Assembly (NCBI GenBank): GCA_004794655.1
Contig: SMMW01000523.1
Coordinates: 682,001-746,000 of the forward strand
Origin: Marisa cornuarietis
Lineage: Eukaryota; Mollusca; Gastropoda; Architaenioglossa; Ampullariidae
Length of the DNA: 64,000 bases
Direction: 5' to 3'
The notes below the pieces were generated by a model. That model searched no databases. It saw nothing but the letters and a program-made list of their open reading frames with translations, and had not been told where the DNA came from. Positions 1 to 10,832 of this stretch are shown piece after piece. The translations under genes and the position numbers were made by a program. The first letter of the stretch is position 1; each line of letters starts with the position of its first letter.

Positions 1-1857
1 TTCTTCCTGAAGTACCAAGAGGAGACAATAGCTGGTTGTCAGAGACCCCTTGCTCTGATATAGAATACCGATCGATTTTGTCTTCTGCTGCTTTCTGTCA
101 GCGCCAGCAAACATCCAGTCCTCCTTTTCTCTGCCTGTGCATTTAACACAGTGAGCAAGACAAACATCCTCAAACACAGTCTCACCCTGCCCTCACTTCC
201 CCCCTGGGGTTAGAGCTACGTGCTATCAGTTCTGCCACGTGATTATCTTAGCCATCCTGAATATTTGCTTTCATTCTTTGAGTCGCGCTGAGAACTGATG
301 TGAAAAATAAAATGTTGGAAGGTGGGGAAGTTTTGTGTTAGCGCGTCTTCACCTACAATGAAAGAGGAGCATCAATATGTCACCGTCACTTAACACTGAT
401 AGCTATTTCCTAATGATGATGAAGAGCTAGTGTTAGTGCATCACATCTGCTTTGGGACACCGCTTAGTCCTAACACAGACTTGGGAGAAGAAGATCTGAC
501 AGCATCTAAGACGGTACACTGTTCAGTCAATCGACAAACTTGATAAAACTACACAGTTGACAGAGCTATTCACCGTATGTGCTTAGGTATTTCTCGGGGA
601 TAAAATTATGATAAGACACAAAGAGTTGACAGTGGTATATGTCGTATCTTCATCGGAAGATTAATGTTTTAGTTTAGGCATGTAAACATGTAAAAAAATA
701 CAAAAAGTTAATCGTGATTTACAGCGTACCAACCTGGGACTACACAAAAATGAGTAGAGACGCATAGCGGAGGGAGCTTGAATAAGTGGGCCTGCAATTC
801 TGAGATAATGATAAAAGAGGAAGAGTTGACAGTGTTTTATTAATCACTTTCTACCATTATACGCTCTCAACTGTCAGTCTAAAGAAATGTAAAAGAAAGT
901 GACAACATAACTGTGAAAAGCATTCTCTCTTTTCCTGCTCTCTCTCTCTCTCTTATCCTACTCTCCTTTCGTCACTTGTATCCTGCTGTCCTTCCTTCTC
1001 TCTCTAATTTTGCTCCTCTCTTTTATCCTGCTCTTCTTCACTCTTATCCTGTTCGTCCCTTCCTCTCTTTTAGCCTGCCCTCCTTTCCTCTCTCTTATAC
1101 TGCTCTTCTTACCTTTCGCATTTCTTACTTTCCTTCCCTCTCACTTCTTTCCCGTCTTTTCCTGTGATGCTTAACTGTATTAACGCTTCCAAACCAAGAA
1201 GATACGACTTGCTAGGTTATACGCGCGCATGCCTGTACCTTTCATTCTTTCACTTTCCCCCTTTTTTTGAGGAGTTTTCTCAACCCTCCTGTGTGCATAC
1301 TTGGCAACAATGACTTCACTTGTGCGCACACCCAACAATCCTATTGGCAGGAAATAGCGGAAGTGGAGTAGCGCAGCACGCAGCCATATTTTGTAATGAG
1401 TCGTGGGAGTGATCGTGTCTGTCATTTGTGAGACAACTAATAAAACATGGGTCTTGTGGTGAGATGTACTAACAGCGGTACAAATGTAACTAAAGTTTAC
1501 TGTTACGAAAGCACTCCTTGATCGATGTTTGCTTAGATGAGTGAACATACAGCCATGACAGATAGATGAACGGACGGATAGGTAATAGACCAATCGACAA
1601 AGACCTATCGATAAATACAGACAGACAAGCGTGAAAAAGGGAGAATACATGAACGAAACAGAAGGTGTGGAAAAGATAAAATAGAAAAATTGTTTGGAAG
1701 GGAAATCCAAGGGTATGTTATCAAACTAAATCTTTGTCTGAAACCGCTTTATATAGAAAACCCATCTTCTACCAGATTCAAGTCAATTAAAAGAGGAAGA
1801 GCCACGGACTCGATTCATCAACGTTTTCGTAACTGTTCGTTTCGCAGAGTTAAGTAC
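1..1857. other. Non-coding flank and presumed channel intron
   Basis: No convincing gene is seen here. The stretch at about 921-1165 is pyrimidine-rich low-complexity DNA (CT and TCCTG runs), which explains the open frame across it. Bases 540-830 hold three loose copies of a GATAA...AGTTGACAG motif. The part nearest 1857 is probably intron of the channel exon at 1858-2448. Its next exon was not found, so it probably lies beyond the window edge. Confidence 0.5.
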
Positions 1858-2448
1858 CTTGATCATCATAGCATCCATCTTTTGACCGAAGGCACGGTAG
1901 AAATTCTCCCATCCTGTCTTGTGATACGGTGTGAAGTCGAACCCCGTGTAGTTGGGAGACGAAGTGTCCATGTCAAAGGGCAGCGGCTTGGTGTCCTTGA
2001 CCTGCTGCACCGCATGGTAGGCCTGCAGGACCGTAAGGCTGGCATAGTTGTTGTTGCAGAGGGTAACGGTGGGGAAGTTGAGTGTCGGCGCGCGGATGTA
2101 GTCCACGACGACGGTAATGGGGGTTTCCAGATACATGTTGATCTGCGTGAAGATGTTGTAGGCCGTGAAGGTCACCGCCAGGACCACGATCAACGCCCAC
2201 AGAAACTTCCTCTTCCGGCTGGACCTGGGGTCGCAGATAGGGGCCAGCCCCTGCATCGACACGTTCTCCGAGAACGCCTTGCTGCGGAGCGCGGCCGTAT
2301 CTCGCACGATGTCCGCCCAGGTAACTTTGACCTTACCGTCCGTGGCTCGAGAAAGTCCTTCTGGCATGGGAGCATCTGCTGTCTTCGTGTCGGCAGGGGC
2401 ATCTTGGCTGCTTGTCCAAACCTTACTGGCTGTCTTGTGCTTCCCCAT
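1858..2448 (-). CDS. DEG/ENaC-family sodium channel, first coding exon (partial)
   Basis: This exon encodes the N-terminal 197 residues of an amiloride-type (DEG/ENaC/ASIC/FaNaC) sodium channel. It has a cytosolic N-terminus of about 85 residues, a basic RSSRKRK stretch, a first membrane helix (FLWALIVVLAVTFTAYNIF), and then the family hallmark FPTVTLCN at the start of the extracellular domain. The start is the ATG at 2448; an upstream ATG is closed by an in-frame TGA. The reading frame continues to 1783, but similarity fades after AMMIK and a GT donor (AAG|GTACTT) sits at 1857, so the exon should end at 1858 in phase 0. The cysteine-rich extracellular domain and second helix are absent from the window. 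The His-Gly gating motif expected before the first helix reads Gln-Gly here. Family placement is firm; the subfamily (FaNaC, ASIC-like or other) is not resolved. Confidence 0.85.
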
Positions 2449-3961
2449 GGCCTGGTTCCACGGTCACGTTGCGGGTTCTGACATAACGCTGAAAACAGCT
2501 CCTCTGTTTTGCTTGAACGACACGATTTTGGGCACCTCGCTTACTTCGTAGCCTGTTCAGAGTGCCTCAAAATAGCATTCTTATATTTTAACAACCGTCT
2601 ACTCTCTGCTTTTCACAGATACACCTCTTTCCTTGTCCAAGACTGTGTGCCCCAAGTGAATTTAAACGTTAACGCAAATAATTGTAAACTTTCTTCGTTA
2701 TGGACTCGTTCACAAATGAATATTTTTTCTTTCTTTTTTTTCAAATGATAGCCTTGGCCTAATAGTCCTAGTATCAAATGACACACAGAGTCTCATTGAA
2801 GAACATCGATTTCATCCAGTATTGGGGAACACCACGCCGTGCAGGTATCGAGCCAGCTTCGGCGGCTAAAACTCAATTGCTTCGAAGTGCGAGATTGTGT
2901 AGTAGAGGCTCGTCCGACTTCGCTGCGATTGGACAGTGCAGGGCGCTCTCTGCCTCACTGGACCAGCGCGCGCGTCCTTTTAATTGACATAAGATTTAAA
3001 ATGGACTTTGCTAGAGAACTGAACAAGCGAATGGACAAAGTCCTTGCTGCAAATGTACCTGTTGCAAAGATAGCCACGACGGGCGCTCTTCTTAGAATTT
3101 GGTCTACATACCTTGCTTAGAATAAATATATAAATAAATTCCATTGTTTTCTACATCTTGGGAACATCTCGTTTCTAAAATTGATGAATGATGAAAAATG
3201 CTCCATTTTGCTCTCATTTTCGAACACTTTAAGGCGATTTACCAAAGTTCGTCTATCTTGAAGCCTGATGTGACTACCGCATCTACACATCCTTTCATTT
3301 TTTTAAAGTAACAGGGCCATAGCTATTATTCTATCAAGCGCGCGAAATTTTAAATTAAACACTGTGATTCCAATGCAGTGGGGAACAAATGGCTATCATT
3401 GTGGCATCTCCTAGCTTTATGCTTCACGGTTAAAGCAACAACAGAAAAAAATCATCTAACGGCATTTACATCGTGGAGACCAACCACATTCTTCTCTTAC
3501 CTAACGGGGGCTAATAATCACAGTGTGGATTATGTCACTCGATCGTAAAGACCCAACAAAATCAAGCTTTTTATATGAGTGGTTTTCATTCATTAAAAGA
3601 CACACTACTGTTTACAAATCAGAGTAGGCAAGTCCCTTCCCTTTTTGAAACATAAGACCTCAAACATCCAAATGCCCATAGAAACCAAGTCACTGACATT
3701 AAAAGGTCGTCGTTAAGGCAACAGCAGCGGTATAGAACTTAACGAGTGTTCTGACTTGATGGTGTTTGCAATCGTCAACATTTGGCTCTTTCTGTGCATA
3801 TTTCAGAATGTTGATGTGTGTCAGCTTTCTATCTTCTAACAGGAAGGGAAACTGCTCGTTCAGATTTAGAGAATTAATTTCCCGATACGAACTAAGCTCA
3901 GTCATTTAAAAGTCTTTCTTTTTTTACTCCAACGCGAGAGATCAACAGCTGCACGAGGGAC
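2449..3961. other. Intergenic, no gene seen
   Basis: Upstream side of the channel exon. Short open frames at 2778-3120 and 3699-3905 show no recognisable domain and are not called. The 2830-3000 part is less AT-rich than its surroundings but has no other mark. Confidence 0.4.
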
Positions 3962-3967
3962 GGTTAG

Positions 3968-4221
3968 TATGGGGCGCCAAGAGGGGAATTTTCTCAAATT
4001 TACTATTTCTAGCTATACATTGCAATGTATAATTATAGAATGCAATGTATAGCTATACACTGCATTTTATACTTATAGATTGCATTTTATATTTATACAA
4101 TTCATTCTATACTTATAGATTGCATTCTATAGCTATACATTGCAATGTATAATTATACATTGCAATGTATAGCTAGAGAGAGAAAACTCGGTAAATATGC
4201 AAATGAGCCAGCCTCGTTCCG

Positions 4222-4252
<31 letters not shown>

Positions 4253-6138
4253 GTGAAGATTTTTATAGCGCATATTCACACTCATAGAGAGCATGCTCTT
4301 AGCGCTTAAAACGAGGAAGAGACGTGGACTAAGTAGACACAGAACAAAGGGGACGAAAGAAAACGACAGTACTGACGAAACAGAAAACATTAAAAGGCAT
4401 CAAGTAACAGGAACAGAAAAATATAGTGATTCTGCGAGAAAGATGGGTAAAGTAGCAAGAGGGAAGGGGGCGGGGTTAAGAAGGACGAGCATTGTGCGGA
4501 CTGTGTTAGGAGAAATGCTTAAGGAAGAGGTGCGTTTTCAGTGCAGATTTGAAAGATTCAGTTGTAGGAAGGTGGCGGATATGGAAAGGAAGAGAGTTCC
4601 ATTGTTTTGCAGCACAGTAGCCAAAAGTCCTGTGACCATATGTTGTTGTTCTGGTGACAGGAACAGTTAGGATACGGTCGTCAGACGAAGAGCGTAGTTG
4701 TCTGGCCGGAGAGTAAGGGATGAGAAGTTCAGAGAAATAGTCAGGACAGGAGCCTGCAAAGAAATTAAAACACAGCACAGACAGTTTGTACTGAATGCGA
4801 GAACGGATGGGTAGCCAGTGTAGAAAACGAAGGAGAGGAGTGACATGGTCCCGTTTCCTTGCTCTAAGTACCAGACGCGCAGCAGAGTTCTGTACTCTCT
4901 GGAATCTCTGAATGAGGTAGTCAGGGCAGCCTGCCAGCAAGGAGTTGCAGTAGTCAAGTCGAGAAAGAACAAACGCACAGACAAGAGTGTTGGTAGCGCG
5001 TGTAGAGAGAAAGTGACGGATAGCACTGATCTTACGGAGCTCATAATAGGCAGACCGACAGACAGATGCTACATGTCTATCGAGTGTCATGTCATCAGTG
5101 ACAATAAATCCCAGATTCCTAACAGATGACGTGAAGGTGATGTTGCTGTCGCCCACCTTGATATGATTGGGCAGACTGACGAGTGAAGGTTGATGTCTTC
5201 TTCTATGGCACAAGAGGGCTTCCGTTTTATCATCATTTAGTTTAAGCTTGTTTTTTAGCATCCAACCCTTGACATCACTGATACAAGCTTCTATAGAGCT
5301 AATAGCAGAGTAAGACTCAGCCGGCGGAGTGGAACAGTAAAGCTGCGTGTCATCAGCATAGGATTGATGAGAAACCTGGTGAGACCGGATGCATGATGAA
5401 AGGGGCTTAGTATACAGGATGAACAGAACTGGGCCAAGTACTGAGCCTTGGGGAACACCACAGAAAAGTGAAGCAGGGCGAGATGTCTGACCATCAACTG
5501 ACACAGTCTGGGTCCTATCAGTGAGATAGGAGTTGAACCATGAGAGGGCAGGTCCAGAAATCCGGTAGAGGGTGTGAAGTCTGTGAAGAAGCAGAGAGTG
5601 GTCTATAGTGTCAAATGCAGCAGACAGGTCCAGTAGGGTTAATGGAGAGACATCACCACTGTCAAGAGCAGATAATATGTCTGTTGTCACTTTAATAAGA
5701 GTGGTCTCGGTGCTGTGGAAAGGTCTATACGCCGACTGAGCTTGTTCCGTATACATTTCAAGTCAGAAGTTATAGAATGCAATCTATAAATATAGATTTC
5801 GAATGTATAGCTAGAATGCATTCTATAGCTAAAGATCAATTGAAAGCTATATATAAAATGAATTGGATAGCAACTTCTGAGTATAATATAAATGAAACAC
5901 TTCGGTTTTTACCGAGTTTTTCTCTCTCTAGCTATACATTGCAATGTATAATTATATACATTACAATGTATAGTTATACATTGCATTTTATAATTATAGA
6001 ATGCAATGTATAGCTATAGAATGCAATCTATAAGTATAGAATGAATTGTATAAATATAAAATGCAATCTATAAGTTTAAAATGCAATGTATAGCTAAAAA
6101 TAGCAAATTTGTGAAAATTCCCCTCTTGGCGCCCCATA
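3968..6138. mobile_element. Palindromic foldback DNA element, split by a LINE
   Basis: The ends are inverted copies: TATGGGGCGCCAAGAGGGGA at the left and its complement at the right, ending CCCCATA at 6138. The inverted match runs on through AATTTTC-CAAATTT-CTATTT into arrays of a roughly 20-bp palindrome (TATACATTGCAATGTATA and variants) on both sides. A second inner inverted pair (AGAGAGAAAACTCGGTAAA at about 4174 against TTTACCGAGTTTTTCTCTCT at about 5909) surrounds the middle. GGTTAG flanks both ends (3962-3967 and 6139-6144), a likely 6-bp target duplication. Without the LINE the element is about 640 bp and has no coding capacity, so it is non-autonomous. The superfamily is not resolved. 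Confidence 0.8.
4226..5743 (-). mobile_element. 5'-truncated L2-like LINE with intact RT frame
   Basis: A non-LTR retrotransposon copy nested in the foldback element. The reading frame on minus from 5743 to 4506 is uninterrupted and carries reverse transcriptase motifs in order: QSAYRPFHSTETTL, LDLSAAFDTIDH (motif A), GVPQGSVLGPVLF (motif B) and SYADDTQLY (motif C, YADD). It ends in the typical [12 protein letters not shown]...SFKSALKTHLF tail. The 3' end on minus is a run of ATT repeats after ATGCGCTATAAAAATCTTC. A 10-bp target duplication GTTCCGTATA flanks it (4216-4225 and 5744-5753). The endonuclease region is missing, so this copy cannot move by itself. The L2/CR1-type assignment rests on the motif style and microsatellite tail. 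Confidence 0.88.
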
Positions 6139-6144
6139 GGTTAG

Positions 6145-6772
6145 CAGTGCTCATGCAACTCCCTGATGAGGATGCCGATGTCTTCAGACACGTTATCTTT
6201 CTAAACGAAAGCGCACTGTTTGGTCAGTAAGTATTTTGAACCATCCAATTCAATTATCTGAAAAATCTTTTCCCACTCAAGTTGGTCTTTAAACTGATGG
6301 CGCAGGAGGACAACAGCTGCAACTAACAGGAACAGTCACAATGTTCGGCGTTCTGCACCACATAAAAGGCCTCGAGTGTGTGGTTTACAAGCCAGTCTGG
6401 CGCTCTCCAGCTCTTTGATCCTTTATTTTATTTGTCCTTCAGTCAGTTGTTTTCTGGTGTCGACAAACGAAAAGCTGTTTGTCGCGACCTTGTCTTCCCA
6501 CACCTGTCTCCAGGCGACCGAACAAAGATGGCGTCAGCATTCTGTTTTCGAGATGCAGTTAAAGACCGGCAATCCCTACAGTACACAAGATAAGTTGGTA
6601 GTTGCGTCCCCTGAAAGGTTGTGTTGGTGCGTGTCACGGGCGCTCATCTTCTGCTACACATCCCTGTGATTCAATTCGCAAGCCGCAGGTCCATTTTAAA
6701 GGAAAAACCGAGCGCAACATTTTTTCTTTAGGATCAGGTTAAGTTCGTTTTAAAATAATAATTCCCAAAATA
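6145..6772. other. Intergenic, no gene seen
   Basis: Lies between the foldback element and a LINE relic. A 97-codon open frame at 6376-6669 has no recognisable domain and is not called. Confidence 0.35.
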
Positions 6773-7232
6773 GGGACGGAAGCTCCACGCTATATATCTG
6801 CATAAGGATCGCAACAGCAACAGCAGCAATGGCTAGGCTAGATAGGATATGGCATAGCCACAAGATAAGGTTCACTACCAAGTACAGGCTGTACAGATCC
6901 CTGGTAGTGCCGATCCTGCTCTACGGATGTGACACATGGACTCTGCTCGCCGAAACGGAAAGGAGAATCCAGGCATTCGAGAACAAGTGCCTGAGGAGGC
7001 TGTTCCGGATCTCATACAAAGAACATAAAAACCAACGACTTTGTAAGAAACAAGATTGCCCCACTCGTAGGACACCAGGAACCTCCACTATCAAGAGTCA
7101 AACGACGTAAGCTGGTCTTCTTTGGTCATGTGACCCGGCACGACACCTTGTCGAAGACTATTCTTCAAGGCACCTTGGAGGGCGGTCGACGCCGAGGTGG
7201 CCAGAGAAAGAACTGACTTACGAACGTAAAAT
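6773..7232 (+). mobile_element. LINE relic, same family as the element at 36.8-40.1 kb
   Basis: Closely matches 39529-39980 of the intact LINE, from GACGG-AGCTCCACGC through AATGGCTAGGCTAGATAGGAT and YGCDTWTLLAETERRIQAFE to AGAAAGAACTG-CTTACGAAC. It covers the region after the RT fingers and palm and part of the C-terminal tail. One extra base near 7030 (ATAAAAACC against ACAAAACC) breaks the frame after ISYKEHK. Both ends are truncated, so it is dead. Confidence 0.88.
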
Positions 7233-9178
7233 TCTGCTTACGTTTAAAGATATAAGCCTTCAGACATCGTTATTCTCACCTGCCACTAGGAAAGCGGGAA
7301 AAATTGCTCTCCTTTACTGGAGAGTTCTCTTACGCGCTTTGAGTATTTGTAACAGCGAGTGTGCAGGTCTTCAAGTCAAATGAAGAAACATCGCTAAGGT
7401 TGTCGTCTTCAAGAAGCGATTTTTTTTGCCCAAAAAATGAAACAGCTGAATTTGGAATACAGCCCTACAGATTGGAGCTTTATTAAGATACTTCGAATGA
7501 AGTTTAAAAAAAAATAAATGGTCCTGAATTCGTTCTACAGACTGGTAAGTCAAAATTTAATGGGCAACAATCATGGTCATTGCAGTCTACGTTGTATTGT
7601 TACTGATCGTCTGTTACTAAGTGGGCGCATTTGAGTTAATTTTCCCATGTGTATTATTGTTAATAAAATGTAAACACGTTCAAACGTGTTTTTCTAAGAG
7701 AAACTCCTGTAATTTGTTTATTTGATGGTTTCAAGCATAGCATTTTTAATTTTATAGTTACAACCGACTGCTGATAAGGATTTTTTTTTACAATTAAAAC
7801 TATAATGATAGTTTGAAACATGTTTATCGATGTAAAAACTTATTTCTTCCTCATTTAGACGCATGCAAAATTTTCTATTTACTTACTGATACTAGCACTT
7901 TTTCCCGTTTAAGCTCTTTATACGTTTATCACTCTCTTTTTTTTCTTTTTTAGCTGTTTCGATCACGCACATCAATGGTGCCCTCACACTGTCAGTTGTT
8001 GTTAGCATTATGCTGGATAAAGATACGACTGATGTTGTGTTTGTGACTGTCACACGATGTTACTTGTAGACCAGACGGTGAAGAAACTGTCGATGTTGCA
8101 TATCTGATGCTTGATTTACCAGCAGTCATAGTTGGTTTTAACATCTCGTGCTTTTGTATAGTAAGCACTGCTGTAGGAATAACATTTCTTCGTTTTACTG
8201 AAAGTCGAAAACTTGCTTGTACTATATAAGTGACTGGATAACAATCGATTTTGAAACGTTTTGAGCAAATTCTTGAGTACGGTGTGGGGACCTAGTTCGC
8301 ACGGCACGTTTGAGTTATATACACATATCTGAACAAAGTTAATCCACTGGCATTTGCTGCCATTATCTTTAGGATTTCTTTAATGAGTGCAAACTAACTC
8401 CATCTGAATGTCAAAGAGAACATTCAGCAACAGCACTATGTGTCCTGGTCTGTTTCTTTTACCGAGGATTACAATTTTTTCTCTTTGACTCCAGCTAGTG
8501 CAGATGAAGCTATTTTTAGAAATACTTCCGTTTCGTCACTTCCTGTTTTCTCGACAAATCCAGGTGTATAAAATCTTTCATGCCTTTTTTGTCATAAAAT
8601 ACCACCGGAATATGTTTTTTGTGCTCTGTTTCCAGCGATTTGTGCTCAGCAATCGGGTTGGGCTTTAAACGTGGGGGCTGGAGTAAAAGACAGCGTGTGC
8701 CATGATGCTGTCAGGTGTCTACGACGATGATAAATACTGTATGAAGCAAAATGCACTGATAACTCAGCAACGATTATGGACACAAAGAAGAAAAAGAAAG
8801 ATAATAACAATTGCTGGACAGACCGCGCCGAAATACGGTGAAGGGGAAAATTATAGACACTGAAAAATTCATCTTTTTATGCTTCTTTAATGATTTTAAA
8901 TGTTCGATTGATTGTGGGAATTATGAATAGGGCGGTTCTTTCTAGTTTATTACTGCTCCTTTCTGTTCCTCAGATATGTTGCTTGGGCGAACGGCGGGCG
9001 ATGGCATGTTTGTGCGTGAGGCGTACTCCCTGGAGAAACTGGCCAGTGTGCAAGGCTGCTTTAGCTGGTTTGTTATTATAGCAAATCTAATTTCTCTCTC
9101 TCTCTCTCACACACACACACATCGCTGTGCTGTAGTAGACTCTTATTTACATGGTATTTTTTTTTAGTTTTGAGACAG
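7233..9178. other. Intergenic, no gene seen
   Basis: AT-rich sequence with T and A runs and a short CT/CA microsatellite at about 9092-9121. No supported coding region. Confidence 0.4.
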
Positions 9179-9184
9179 TCATAT

Positions 9185-9475
9185 TAAGCCATCAGGAGCC
9201 TCTTCTCGCAACTGGGAAGCGGCGCAAACCGGACTGGTTCGGTCACATGACCCGGCACGACACCGTCTTTCGGGGTGCCTTGGGGGAGGAATGGGGCTCG
9301 ACGCCGAGATTGATAAAGGAAGAACGGGTTTGCAAACATAAAGAAGCGGACTGGCCATTTCTTGCTGGACCTGCCCACCATAAGGCAGGCTTGAGTTGCG
9401 AGCCTTGTCAGCCTCTGCATGTATCCACTTGTTCTCCTCAACGACCAGTACCAGCAGACCAGCATAACCGTTCGT
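9185..9475 (+). mobile_element. Diverged 3' fragment of the EN+RT LINE family
   Basis: Aligns by eye with the last ~260 bases of the LINE coding region at 39830-40090: CAGGAGCCTCTTCTC, GGTCACATGACCCGGCACGA, GGTGCCTTGG, then CTGCATGTATCCACTTGTTC opposite the family's TATCCATGTGCTCC. Several indels destroy the frame, so this is an old copy. Confidence 0.7.
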
Positions 9476-10832
9476 CAAGTGATACCAGTCGAGGGATAAA
9501 TGAATAATGATTATTTGATGTGAAAGTAAACGCGAAAGGTCAAAGACGAAAAATGAAGGCCGTAAACCAAAGGTAAGGCAGATAAAGAGAGGCGCTGGAC
9601 GGCAAGCCAAGTAAATAATCATGAATGCCAACTCTTTTTTTCAGAATACGTTGAACGAAAGTCTGTGTGCGCAAGCTGATGGGATGCAGGAGAAATTTTG
9701 TTTTTATTGTTGGAGATTACTGATGTAGCAAAATGTTTCTGAATAAGATCAGTGTACATCAGATTTTATGCTTAGACTGGACAACTGAACAATAGCGTCT
9801 CTCGTTCGTCGTTGCAGAGAGGCTGTGAAAAGGAGTGAAAGCAAATTTTGCTCTTCTCATGTGTTCTTTCTTCATTTTTACATACATACAGAGAAGAGCG
9901 AAAAGTCACATCTCTTGAAGTCAATAATAATTCCAACAATAGTAAGAATATTTCAATCAGTGAGCACAGCGACACAATTAGTGTAAAAGTTGTCAATCGA
10001 GAACACAACACTTGAATGTTTCCGTCGTCAACATCAAACAAAAATTCTTACACAGACGACAAAGACGATGGAAGAAGGGGAGGGGGGTGAAAGTCCGCAT
10101 AACATGAAGCTACGTCATCTGTCAAGAGAAAGCTGCCTGACAGTCGCACTTCCAATTCGATCGTCCCAATGAACATAAATGTAAATGGACGTAAATGTCA
10201 AAAAATATAAAAGTATGATACACATGTATAACATAATAATAATCTGCTGGTGATTATGCTGCCGCTACTAATAACAATCGTTTCTAATACATCCTAAATA
10301 TATGGTAACTGAGGTAATGAGGTGCTGAGGATAATTATATGGATGTATTGTAGGGGAGCCTGCTGTTTGCAAAGTCAGAAGCCCGTATATGTGAAGGGGC
10401 CCTACTAGCAAATTAATGTAAGGAACGGCAGATAAACGTCCCCCTGCAAGCTAGCCTAGATTTTCTCCAAGATTACTACACTTTAGTGCCGTTTGCAGAG
10501 CCCTCCACCCCACCCACCTTCTTTTGTCAGTAATTAAAAAACCCTGCCTGAGGGCGCCCTTGTAAATGGTGACACCACCAGCCACCACCATCGCGACAGC
10601 AGCTATTTCTCAAAAGGGTTTCGCACAATTCTCGTATCCAAAGCGATCTGGAGTGTCAACAGACTAACGCTCTCAATCACAGGCACCCTAAGAAATAAAA
10701 TGAATCAAAAAATCAAGCAATCTGCTAAAGTATTTAGTAGCTAAATGGCCCAGCATCCTTTCCCAACGTCTGATCGAACCCAGTGGCTGCAAAGCGCGTG
10801 AATTCAGCAGTCTGACACGGTTGGCATGTCCA
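9476..10832. other. Downstream flank of LACC1
   Basis: Should hold the 3' UTR of LACC1 on the minus strand. No unambiguous polyadenylation signal was picked out on that strand close to the stop. Short open frames on both strands are not supported. Confidence 0.35.

Noticed and set aside
913..1167. 84-codon open frame on plus
   Set aside because: Pyrimidine-rich low-complexity DNA; the Leu/Ser/Phe-rich product follows from composition.
1180..1710. 176-codon open frame on minus after the channel exon
   Set aside because: Does not contain the Cys-rich extracellular pattern expected for the next DEG/ENaC exon, and no domain was recognised.
2839..3120. 93-codon open frame on plus ending MDFARELNKRMDKVL
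   Set aside because: Looks slightly gene-like, but no family, splice sites or conserved motif could be shown.
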